NCBI RefSeq assembly: GCF_000003815.2
Contig: NC_049982.1
Coordinates: 29,484,990 to 29,521,965, forward strand
Source of the DNA: Branchiostoma floridae
Taxonomy: Eukaryota; Chordata; Leptocardii; Amphioxiformes; Branchiostomatidae
Length of the DNA stretch: 36,976 nt
Reading direction: 5' to 3'
The notes beneath the pieces were generated by a model. That model did not search any database, was not told the origin of the DNA, and saw only the letters and a list, made by a program, of their open reading frames with translations. Position 1 is the stretch's first letter; each line of letters opens with the position of its first letter. Position numbers and translations under genes: made by a program. Shown piece by piece: positions 10,244-23,000 of this stretch.

Positions 10244-10353
10244 GTGTTGGCTATTTCTAAACAGGTTGGGTTTGACTTCTTTTTTTGGAAGCAGAGGGAG
10301 ACGAAAACCCCCACCTTTTCTACAATTTGTGGGTTCTGCGTTTTTAAGAGAAC
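10244..10353 (-). mobile_element. 3' end fragment of a LINE
   Basis: About 110 bp match 32233-32341, the terminal coding part of the LINE fragment described there. On the minus strand it encodes a QNPQI-like segment and part of the C-terminal tail. An extra A in the A-run shifts the frame, so it is dead. Confidence 0.65.
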
Positions 10354-10946
10354 CTTCCTCAAATGGCTCACTGCTAACTCTCAACCACAGTCTTGGGGAG
10401 AGAGACAGGCTAATACTAAGTAATTTTACAAGGCTACACATGGCGATGAAAGACAGACTGTTCTGGAAGTCAAACTTTACTTGCTTCACCTCAGGGAATG
10501 ATTATGATGATTATCTACATTTAAAATCTCAAATCTTTACCTCCACTGCAAAGCTGTATTACCCAATTTTCCTTTGGTTAAAAATAATGGAGGTCAACTC
10601 CAGCGTTTTAATGAGCTACAGCCAGGAGAATGAAATGACAACAGGATTTCACCCCCTCTCCTAATGGGTCAGTCCATGCGGAGTGCTGCACGTGAGGGGT
10701 CACCTACATGTCAAAACATGGAACTATTATATTTTTTTTGCCAGGTTTTAGAAATTCTGCCTAGCAGAAAACGACTACCTGTTTGATCAAACTTTGCTAA
10801 GGAATAAAATTGTTTTAAAAAAATCTGTAAATCAATATTCAGGCTAAGACTGCTAAACTCCAATTCTGGTCTGTCCCCTTACGGGATGGATGGGAGAGGT
10901 CACGATCACATCTATGTGTGAAAGGGGCTTGAATGCTTCCGAAGAG

Positions 10947-11027
10947 TCAGTCCACTGGCTCCACCTTCAGACGAATGGGTTCCATAGGGGTGGGGAATGC
11001 TCTCCACCTGTTAAGGTTCATAGGGAC
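10947..11027 (-). CDS. P450 exon 14, C-terminus and stop
   Basis: After acceptor CTGCTAG it begins in phase 0 and encodes VPMNLNR, then [11 protein letters not shown] and a TGA at 10949-10947. The ending matches the conserved C-terminal beta strand of CYP3-type P450s. No AATAAA is near downstream; the variant ATTAAA (complement of 10607-10612) is the best candidate. Confidence 0.88.
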   Translation of the reverse strand, partial: VPMNLNRWRAFPTPMEPIRLKVEPVD

Positions 11028-14000
11028 CTAGCAGGAAGAGATGAAAGCAATTCATTACTCATTAATTGATTATCCATATGCTAATGATAATTGGGCATCA
11101 AAGACAGACTATAGGAAGTTTGCACTTTCAGTGAAAAGGAAATGATTTTAATACAATATTTGGGGGGACAGGTGGTCACTATAGACAGGATACACAAAGG
11201 TTTGTGCCTATGTGTGTGTGTGTGTGTGTGCGCGCGCCCATGTGTGTCTAGCTGTAATAATGATTATTATTACATATGATTATTATGCAATGGACAGCAA
11301 TTTGCCATACATGATTCATACATACATGTATGTATGTATGTATGATACTAGCGAAGTACTAGTGTTGCTATTTTCGTTTGTGGGACTGCAAAGCCATGAG
11401 TAAGGAGTGGTGTGTATCTGGTGTTACCACTCTTCAGCATAACCAAGGGACAATTTAACTTTCTTTTAGCCTCCTTGGGAAAACGCACCAGCTTTTGTAT
11501 CTTTTGACCACACTAACCCTTCATAAATTAATGACTCTGGGCGTCGCACATAAATACTGTGCTCTGCGGCCTTACATGTGACTTACAGTGTCGGGTCCAG
11601 TCACAAAGCGGTACTTCATCAGTGCCCTGGCCAGTCCAACCTTCATCTCCATCAGTGCCAGCCTCATCCCGATGCAGTTCCGCGGCCCCACCCCGAAGGG
11701 CAGCCAATCCATCGGGTTACGCTTTTCCCTCTCTTCCTTCGTGAACCTTCGAAAATAAAGTTGCCTTGTTGGTACATTGTACATTGAAATCTATGTCCAA
11801 CTATCAGATAATCCTAAAGGCTACACATCAAGTTCAAGGCCAATTAATACCAGGGTCCCATTTGGAAAAGAGGGTCCCTCCAGGTACATGTAGCTAACAG
11901 GCCTTTTTTTGGCCATCGTCAGACCCCAACGTGGTCCTGTGGTATACCCTGCTGCTCCCAGGCTAATTTGGGGCATGGCTGGGCCCCTGGATTTTTTAGC
12001 TCCAAGTTAAAATAAACCTGGGACCTGGCAACAAGTAGATGCTGTGATGTAATCTGTAGAGGTGCCCTGCAGTATCCGGCAGTCCACCGGGATAAATTTT
12101 CGGCTTCAGAGCCCGACTGGTGCATTGACGTAAGACTGTATGGGTTCTGTATATTTTACATTAATCCGTTTTGGCTTAGCTAAACACTGGAAAAAATGGG
12201 TTCAAATGCAGTCAAATCCGGGCCGTTATCTTTCCGTATCCTTGAAGGATACGATCGTTTACGGACAGATGCGAGCGGAATCTGTTACGGATCCGAAATT
12301 TCGGATTTTCTCGAATCCGGACTAATTAAACACGGAAAAATACGAAATCCGTATTTTTGGCAAATACGGTAGTGGATCCCATTGGTATTTTTTCGTATCC
12401 TTACCGCGGAGAACACGTCGAAACGTCGGTATTTTTCCGCATACTAACCAAATCCCAAACGTATTTGCTACGTATACGTAGATACGAAATTCGGACTTTC
12501 TCGGATTCTAACCAAATCCGAAAGCTGTATCCGCCCGTATTTTGGATACGTTTATGCAGATACGAAATGCGGATTTTCCCGGATCCTAACCAAATCCGAA
12601 AGCTGTATCCGCCCGTATTTTGGATACGTTTATGCAGATACGAAATGCGGATTTTCCGGATCCTAACCAAATCCGAAAGCTGTATCCCCCGTATTTTGTC
12701 TAAGTTTAGATAGTACATACCTACGGAACAATTCAGATTTCGGATTTTCTTGAATGGGATCCAAGAAAAGTATACGTAGCAAATAAGTGGGAATACAGGT
12801 TTCGCATTTGGTTGGATCGGAAATATCCATATACTCTTATATCCAGGTATATAATTTTGCGGCCTTTTATTCAAAACTTGTAGTTAACGTCGATGGCATT
12901 GGGATCAATCGCAGTGACTGTGCAATTTCAAAATGATTCACGATTCTGTGCTGTGTCCAACCAATTGGTCCAACTCAGACTCCATTGTCCAGCGACACTC
13001 CGGGGCCGGGACCAGGGGTAGTTATTAAAAAGAGCACACGGTTCCAACAGGCTACGGAAGGAGGAATAATCCGCTGAGATTTGCGCAGTCCGATCCATAT
13101 GACTTGTGTTGGATAGGTCGCAAAGTTTGTTCACCTTGCAATCTCGGCTCAAAGTGAATTTACCATTCCGTGACCTTGCACAAATCTCCAACATAATCCG
13201 CCTCATCAACTTTGTACAGAATCCAGGCATCCTAGCGCATATAGCTTGGCGTTCTTTGGGTCGGCGGGGTCCCAGCTGGAAAGCAAAGTCCCGACCAGAA
13301 CTTCAGAGGTAAAACAGGTCCAAACTTTCTCCATTTCTTCTCCTCTCGCAACAGAGGCCCGGAAAATGCTTGCTTCGTCTCGCATAACGGTACATTTGAA
13401 ATCCCCAGACTTGCCTGTCATTGGGTACTCCCTGTCACATGACTCTCATCTGGCCCGAACGGAGACCTGCCCCCCGTTGGTGCTGATTGCTTGTTTACCA
13501 ATTAACACCGAATAAATTTACATTTAAAAAGCACAGTGGCTGTGACACGCATTTGACCCGGACAAAACACATGAAACAAGCAACAAGTTACTATTATTTT
13601 ACCAGATCGACGCTGAATGGCCGGGAGAAGTGTATTAAACCGTTCGATAGGCGCAGGCAGAATTTCTGTTAGGACGCCTTTCTAAAGATTCTACTTGTCA
13701 CTTGTAGCTTTAATACAATTAAACACTCGAATCCTGTGTATTTTGTTATATTTCATTTAGCCATTTATAGCCTTTCTACAGCGTACGGATGGGTACGGAT
13801 CCCGGCAGATACCAAGGTATCCGTCAAATCTCTCAAATGTGGATGCGGAAGATTCCGAACAAATACGAACGAATCCCAGATTCTAAAGGATACGCCATAT
13901 GTCTGGTGTCGAGGAACCGTTCCGCATGCAATAAAGTTGGTTTCGAGGAAATCGGACATTGTTTCGCGAAACCTGAATTTTTTGAGAAAAATGCTCTTTT

Positions 14001-17000
14001 TGGCTCAGTAGAGCAAATTACCATTTTTCGACAAAAAATGTGTATGTCTGATGTTGAGGAATCGTTCCGCATGCAATGAAGTGGGTTCCGACAAAATCGG
14101 ACATCGTTTCACGAAACCTGAATTTTTGTGAAAAATGCTCTTTTTGGCTCAGGAGAGCAAATTACCATTTTTCGACAAACAAGGTATATGCCTGATGTAG
14201 AGGAACCATTCCGCATCCAATAAAGTTGGTTCCGAGGAAATCGGACATTGTTTCGCGAAACCTGAATTTTTTGTGAAAAATGCTCTTTTTGGCTCGGGGG
14301 AGCAAATTACCATTTTTCGACAAACAAGGTGTATGTCTGATGTCGAGGAATTTTTCCGCATGTAATAAAGTTGGTTCCGAGGAAATCGGACATTGTTTCG
14401 CGAAACCTGTATTTTTTGTGAAAAATGCTCTTTTTGGCTCAAGAGAGCAAATTACTATTTTTCGACAATGTGTATGTCTGATCGGAAATCGGACTTCTTT
14501 TCGCGAAACCTGTACTTTTTGTGAAAAATGAGAGGTGGGGGTAACAAATCCATAGAAAATACGAAATGGTATTTCCTAGGATCCGTCTGCCGTGAGGTGG
14601 GGCAACGAATCCATAGAAAATACGGAAAGGGTATTTCCTATGATCCGTCTGCTGTGAGGTGGGCAACGAATCCATAGAAAATACGGAAAAGGATTTGCTA
14701 GGATCCATCTGCCGTGAGGTGGGGCAACGTATTCGTAGAAAATACGGGAAAAGGATTTGCTAGGATCCATAGATTGACCCTGGACATTTCTGTCGCGAAG
14801 TGGGCCATCTGAACCATAGAAAATACAGAAAAGAGATTCGTTAGGATCTGCAGATTATCCTTGATGCCTTTTTGCCGTGAAATGGGCCAGCGGATCCATA
14901 GAAATACGGAATAGGGATCTTCTAGTATTTGTGTATTTTCAGAACGTACTTTTATCGAAGAGTGGGCCCGCCGATGGGTAAAATGTTTTTATGACGCAAA
15001 AGGAAACTCAAGACCAGATTGAACATTGCAGATTTCCAAATTGAAGGATTCGAGCAAATGACATTTTCGTATTTGTTAACAGTAAGGGATCCAACTGTAT
15101 ACGACATAGTATCTCTTCGTATTTTTCATCCTAGCGGATACAGTATCGTATCTGTTCAGTGTTTTGTCGTATCCTATTAGAATCTGTGATTCGTTCGTAT
15201 TTGTTTGGATTCTTCCGCATCCGCACCTAACGAATACCGCGGTATATGCCCGCATCCGTATCCATTTTGTCCAGTGAAAGTTTGAGGTCAAAGAAGTAGT
15301 TTTTTTGTTGGATAACCAGGCTAAACAATGGCAGGTCTAAATGAAAAATGACTTCCTCCTCATACACTTTACCCTGAGGTCAAAAACTGCCAATATGTGA
15401 AACTCATACAGACTTTAAGCTATGCACAAGGGTAAACAGGGCCAAGAAAGTAGTGGACATGCAAGTTGATACTATACATGTGTATGGAATATGAACACAC
15501 AAGCAACAATTTACCGTTCGGGGATGAACTTCCTCGGTTCGTTCCAGCGTTTTGGATCGTAGTGAATGGCGAGGGCAGGAACAATTACATTCATTCCCTT
15601 AGGGACGTTAATCCACATCAGCCTGGCGTCTTCCTTAGCAACCCTCTGGATACTGAAAGATATAAGATACAGATCAGGGCTCAAAATACCACCTGCATAT
15701 GCACTATAGTGCAGGTGAAATTGGAGCTGTGCAGGTATTTCTGATGTCTATCTGCACTTTACCTGCACTGGTCCATGAACTGGGTTTTATACATACATGC
15801 CATATGATGTAAGTGTATGTGGATTGTCATTAGCTGCATTGAATGTTACTACCTATAAAGTATAAGAAACAAAAATAGCAATTGTTCCTGAACAATTTTA
15901 GTATGATCTATACTTCCCAAATCCAGAGTGGTGCAGGTAAAATTTGTCTGGTGCAGGCAATTTTCAATGTTACCTGCACCAGTGCGGGTATGCAGAAAAA
16001 AGTATTTCACTTAAGCCCTGCAGATATTCCATAAACACAACATATAATACTTGACATGCATACTGATTGGGTATCTATTGCTGGTCCAATAGTTTTGCGT
16101 CATATTGTAGAGAAAAAAAAGTTTACCGAACCAGCACTAGAAATTTTCCCAATGTTGGTCAGGTAAACTGTTTCTTCATATCAATGTCATTTACCAAGCT
16201 GACACAGATAAACTTTCATGTCATAATATTTAATCTAGCTATCAGACAGTCAATTTTATCAGACAGACAGTCTCTGATTGAATATAATACAGCTGCACGC
16301 TTGTTTCACTCTATCATTGTACACTACCACCAAAGGATAACATGATAAAACATACTGTGATGCCAGAGGGTAGAGGCGGAGGGTCTCCATGACACACATC
16401 TCCACGTACGACATATTCTGGACAGCTTCATAACCAACCTCACCCTGTAAACCACAATTTACGAAGTTATTCTAAATCATTGGACCAAATGATTGGTCAT
16501 AGTATTATCAATATATATATATGCCCATAAGTGGACTCCAAGATGGTGGTGCAAGGGGCAGGCAAAATGCTTAAGCTTACAATCATGCTTACAAAATGCC
16601 ATTGCTTACATTACGTGAATACACCCTAGTATCGGCATTGTTCTGATTAAAAGCTTAGGTCAAATTGGACCCTGTTGATCTAGGAATGCTGTCAACAAAG
16701 AGCACTGAAAGGATGAAAATATTAAAACAAAGATTAAAGAACATACTTCGCTCCCAACAACTTCGTTGACCTCCTGTCTGGCTTTGTCTTGGATCTCCTG
16801 ATTGAGTGCCAGCTGGTACAACACGAAGGACATCGTGATTGAGAGAGTCTCAAAAGCCCCGGAGAAGAAGCCGATTCCGTTTCCAACAACGTCGTCCCTG
16901 GTTAAAGCTGAAATGACAGGAAAATGTTGTTTACTTCGGCAATACTGTAAATGCAGAAACTTTCGCTGAGTTTTAATGTTCGCGGTTTTCGTGGTGGCCA

Positions 17001-20000
17001 CTTCACCGCGAATTTACAACCACCGCGAACATTTTTCCATGGCAGTTAGAGGACTACAGTGCATTTTGCTACCGCGAAATTAAAACCGCGAAAAGTCCAT
17101 TTTCCCGCTACCACGAAATTAAATGTCCGCGAACTTAAATGCATTTACAGTATATATGCTGTGAATGGCTGTGTAACAAGCTGTGAATGGCCATCCCCAC
17201 GATGATATCTGGCTAATGCCTAGACATACAGTATGTGATTGTAGTCATGAGTCATTACTTCCTGCTTATCCACAACATTGGAGCAGGGCCAAACCAGATA
17301 TCCAATTCACCAAATATTGTATTACACCTTTTCCCGCCTTTGATACATTCTGGTAATCTGTTAAATTGCAGCCATCTGTGTTTTCAGGAAGATAATGATT
17401 TATGCAGTTTTCGGGTTTACTACAGGTAATCGAAAAAAATTGCTCCATGTTTTCTTGATGCTAATTGTTGCTCATGAGGATATCGTAGTACATTGTTATA
17501 TACTCTTTCTTACAATACATGGTAGTAAATGAAACAAATGACAGATACTAGCATTACAAAACAAATGACAGATACTTTATAGCCGTACATACGTTGCTTT
17601 TTCCCGATCGCTTTGGGTCCGTCGGTGCTGCCATCATCACTGTCCTTGTGTGCATCTATCATAATCTGGAGCAGGTCCACATGGCCCTTCGAACATCACA
17701 CATGGATAAATTTACATCACACATGGATAAATTTTCTTAGTCAACATTTCAATTGCAGAGTATCCTAGCAACGCTTAATGTTAAAGTTAGTAGGGCCTCA
17801 GAGGACTGCAAATCTCTTTCTGACAAATTTTTAATAATTGCACATTGGCATGCATGCCCTGTTGTTATTTTGTTATTGTTATTGGGTGGGCCGACTACAC
17901 ACTCTTTGCAGCCAGGGGCTGAATTGCGAGGAGCTTACAATAGGCGGGGCTAAATCGCAAGGGTCTGGAGCGAGCTGCCATTCGGTGCCACTCAGGTGAC
18001 CTCAATACGGCATTAATTGCCCCAGGTGCGGCCAAGGTACTGTAGGTTTTGAACCGCTCACACCGCACCATCGCACATGTGGTGGGTTCTTTAACGTGCC
18101 CGGGGTATGGCTCTCCCCAGACACAGGACCTCCATTTAACGTCCTATCCGTTGTAAACTGTTGACTATGAATTTCATGTAAAAATGCAATGTTTCGATAT
18201 TCCTACTCTGCAACAAATGATCTTTCTGGTGAATTTTTAATCATTGCACATTGGCTGTACTGTATTTTCAATTACTAATAGCCAGCGTGGACGTAAATGT
18301 GACCACTGTATGGCATGGCCATTTTGTTTGGCTTTCTGGGCTTTATACACAAACGTCAGTGTGACTGGCCGATCGCAGGGAAAAATTGGAACAAATTTCA
18401 CAACATGTTGGTGCCATTTCCTAGAACATTTTAGGCTCGTTCTCATTTTAATGTCGAAATGTTGTCGCCTGACTTTACGCATTGATATGGAGCAAATTGT
18501 AGACAAAATCACTGGTTCCTTCATTTTTCCACAACCCCTGTAATGTTTTACAAAAGATGCACAACAACATTCATATTGGTTCATGGCTTTGAAGGTTATT
18601 ATAGCCTCGGGTGGGATTTCAACCCCTAAAAAATGGCTGTCGCCTGAGAAGAAACAAAGAATTCAAATAGTAGCCAAAAATGTAACAATTCAGTTCCCAG
18701 AATGATTGTTCGGTATGTGAAACCAGCTGACCAGGCCCTCCGACCGATCACGTCAGATCGCTACTATCACTGATCTTGGAGGCTGTGTGAGGTGGTTTAT
18801 GCCTGTCGCCAGATTCTGTAACAAACGTTACCACCACGAGTACGATGGTTGCCACGGTTATATTATTCACATATAAGACTAGAAATGACCGTTTTCGTGA
18901 CGCTGTACAGTTTTTCTGGCTTTCTAAAGAAACAAGAAAGGGTTGTTGACTGTCATTTGTATCCCACCTTACTTAGCAAAATGTTGTACAGAATGACTGT
19001 AACAAACGTTACCATTGTTCGATGCTGTCTAAGCTTTCTATTTGACCTGGTGTAAAAAAGCTTCCCACTTTTAAAATGTTCCTAGGGACGTCCACTTATA
19101 CCTAAATGATGTAGTCAATAAGGTGAGTCCTTTCGAAGAAAACAGGGTAAAGTCTACTGTTGTAACAAACGTTACCGGTAACGTTTGTTACCTGCCCTGT
19201 AATGCATTACCAATGGGACCGAAAATAATAAGTTGCCATTTTTTGGCTATGGTTAAAAGAGGAATTTTCCTAAACAACCAGGTAGTTTTCACTGAAAATA
19301 AAGCCGATTTATTTTTCGACCAAAAAAATGCCATTTTCGACATTTCAATGAGAACGAGTGTTTAGCACATGCATGCAGTCCTGAGTGCAATGCCTGCTTA
19401 AAGCAGTCCTGATGTTAACTGTTGACTATGTATTTAATGTACAATGACAATGTTGTACTTTGCTCCCGTCAGTTTTCCTCATTGCTAGAAGCTGCTCCAT
19501 GACTCCGTCAAAGAAGTCGGTAACGTCCCTCGGGGTGAAGGGGTGATAATTGATTGTCTCGAAAATGGGCTTCGCGATGCGGGGAAATATGACTGTAGAG
19601 ATGAGAATGGAAAGTTGTTACGTGCACGATTCAGAAATACAATTGTAACACTATAGTTCATGTTTATCTGCTGGGTATCCTATAACATTGACTCTGTGAC
19701 AGCCATAATTCCACCAGTTCTTGAAGACCTTTAGTTAATATCTGCAGTGTATATACCTCAAGATTACTGATGATGCATCGGTAAGTACATCTCTTTCAAA
19801 TCACTTAAGATTCATGTATATTTTTTTCATGTGTTCAAATTCTCCAAGCAGATCCTATGGTAGCACAAGATAGTATCAAAAGCTGCCAGAGGAGTGAAGC
19901 CAGCCTAGGAGTGTGTTTGGCTACATGGCAAATGTACACCTCTTGGCTGACTACACTCCTAAATCCAGTTTAGTACTATCTTATGCCATCGTAGGATCTG

Positions 20001-23000
20001 CTTGGAGGTTATTCCAATTCTCCAAGTATCCTATTACACCACTTCTGCCTTTTTTTCTTACAATAATGCAGATGTACACATTAGACAAACAAACAAACAC
20101 ACCAACTAGTTACAATAATGCCCTTTTAAATTCACACCCAAAGCCCAAGTTCTACTCACCATAAAACCAGATGACTGGACTTTTAAAGTTGAAGTTGAAG
20201 GTTCTCCTGGCATGGGCGATGACAGGGTTTTGTGGATCCTGTTGTGAGTTGACCTCAGCACCAAAGATCGTTCTAGCGGTGACATCCATACTGAACGCAC
20301 CCGTCACCCTGGAATTTGTCATTTAGGACATTCAATTCAAAGGAGACTTTCAAAATACACACCGTATGGCTAAAAGATCCACATTCAAGCTGAACTATCT
20401 CTTTTGAAATACCCATGGCCAGGGCTTTCTCCAGCTTTCAATCTTTCAATAACTTACAAAAATAAATATTCACATCATGATACTTTTGTTTAATTGTTTT
20501 GAAAATACTGCAATCTAAAAACACTCCCCATTGACTAATGATATCGTACATAGCCTATTTTTAACTCATAATATTAACAGATAAGGTGAACTTAGTATTT
20601 GACAAACACCCTGGTGAGGTTCTCTGATAATGTATATTGCCATTTTACATTTTATTTTTAGGTGTTAAGAATTTTCAAGTTTGATTTCCGAAACACGGAA
20701 GTTAAAACAATTGGGAATTTTTTCTTACTCTTTGACATCAAAAGACTCCTTTGTGGTAGCGAAGCTGTTGAGGTTCTCCACGAGTTGGTCAGCACAACTG
20801 TTCAGCGCTGCTATCATCTGCAAACACAGTTCATGCAGCTGCTTGATCAATCACATGACAAAATATGCTTCCATGGTACCAAGGCTTTTAGCCAGGCATG
20901 CGTCAACGCGTCATCTGGATGCACTTTTCTTAGAATAACAAGAAATTTGATGCCCCTAGATGCCCTTACACTGAGGATAAGATTGTCTGACAAGCATGAA
21001 ATTCTGATTGACCAGGGATGCTACCAGGTCATCTGTCGTCACAGTCTTCTACTGTGACATCTGGAACAGTATTTTTGCCTCTTGGGATACCTAAGAATGC
21101 ACTTTTTTAACTTAAAATCATCAAAAACTCAGCACCAGGGAAGGTGGATGCCCCCAGCCCCCCCTACAATAGTCACTTACCGCGACTCACCAATAAGTTT
21201 GGACTCCCTATTATAAAATCCTAGCTAAAAGCCTGATGGTACCACCCCTAGGGCGTCGCCAAAATGTGTGCTTATTACAATAGGTTGTAGAGTAAACTGT
21301 CTAACAATGAAAAAATTACAGTAGATGTTTTGTGTCCCAACATAAATATTACATATGACTCAACAAGTATGCCACTAGCATTTTTGCTTGTCATCTACAT
21401 GTATCGCAGACTTTGATCACACAATCATTGCTTTATTTCATCTGACATTTTGGTGAAATTATTTAAATGTTTTGTGATTTTAGTACAAAAAGAAAGTGAC
21501 TATTTTAAAGTCTTTTAGATGGTGTAAGCTACTCTCCAAGCAGAGGTTAGGCTTTGGCTGTGTATTTTTTTAACGTTTTTTTAGTCGTTTTTTTTTATAT
21601 CAGGCTTTCTATTTTGTCATTTTTTCTTGAAGTACGCCAGCCAAGGTTTTGACACAACAAGATAAAATACAAAATAGAAAGCCCGATAAAAAAGACTAAA
21701 AAGAACGTTAAAAAAACAGCCGGAGCCTAACCTCTGCTTGGAGAGTAGGTGTAAGCTCAAGGAATTGAAATTAAACAAGACATAATGATAACTAGATATT
21801 AAGTAAATGGATAATTGCACAATGGAAAATGCCCTTTAGTTTTACATACAGATGGTTATCTGTATAGAACAATTTTCTACAAGTTGTAACAGTCAGCGAG
21901 TAAGCCAAATTTTTGACAGACGCTAATCCTACGTATATCAATCAGAAACTTGTAATTTGTTAGCAATTACAAATACTTAGAGTTGTATGATGTGTGTTTA
22001 TTTTCTATTGTCCTTGTTTTTATTTCAATTTCTGGAAGATTAGCTTACCTATGTATTTATTATGTTTGTTAGCTAATGGGTGGCATAAAGCATCAAGTTA
22101 GAATCAACTGTTAAAGTGGTTTTACCTGCTTGAGTTTGCTGCCGCTGAAGGCAGGGGTAAGCTGGGTCCTCACATTCTTCCAGTCCTCATCCCTTAGCTG
22201 GAATAACTGTCGGCTTTGTGGCATTATGTTGATGTCTTGTACCTCTGACTGCGGTGAACAGAAGAGTTGTTACAATTGGATATTGGAGTTATCTTTTGCA
22301 CAACTAGAATGTAACACTAATTCACCTTTATCCGTTGGGTAACCTATATCCGTTGCTTTTAAATCAGGGTATTTGGGAATATCACGTTTACGGACGTTAG
22401 TTTAGAATTTCAATATTTTCATTACATTGCCAATTTTAAACTACCACCTGTCGACTTGATGTGCCTAAATACACTATTTTGAAAAACAACGGATATAGGT
22501 TACCCTGCGGATAAAGGTGAACTAGTGTTATCTTAGATACCTGCTGACGTTACAATGTCTGTCAGACATCTTCCTCGGAGCCAGAGAACTGAAGTTCTGC
22601 TTACATGTATGTAGCCGATGTAGGTGGCGCTTTTGCAGCGAGAACACATTCCCAAACATGGCTAAGTTTGTAACTCCCCTCGTCACTGTGTTCTTGCTGC
22701 AAAAGCCAGGTATGTGTGTGCGACAGCCAATCAGCTTTCAAAGTCTCAGTTTGTACCTACTTAAAGGTAGCCAATCAGGTTGCCCCATTCTGAAGTGATT
22801 ACTAATACCATGAAACAATGCTTTCTACTGGAATAGTATCTATATGGTGAAAAAGAATAAAAATTGTGGCACTTACTTGACGATTGACAAAGTTTTGAAA
22901 CTGTTTCACGAAGATCTCCTTTAACATGTCTGGATCAGTGACAACGAGCATTGGATTCATTCCATTAAAGACCCTGCATCAGAATATATAAACATTGTCT

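Larger units (their letters stand above)
13788..15264. mobile_element. 1.48 kb element with ~100-bp inverted ends enclosing tandem arrays
   Basis: 13788-13894 and 15168-15264 are inverted copies; the shared core is GGATGCGGAAGA followed by AAATACGAACGAATC and GATTCTAA-GGATACG. Between them are a 145-bp tandem array and a 61-bp tandem array, and no protein coding. I saw no target duplication. The form resembles foldback or MULE-like non-autonomous elements; the class is not established. It lies in P450 intron 12. Confidence 0.6.

Noticed and set aside
13206-13421. Minus-strand 71-codon frame in P450 intron 12 as an extra P450 exon
   Set aside because: Exons 12 and 13 already join in phase (CG|G at the PERF Arg), and the peptide does not resemble P450.
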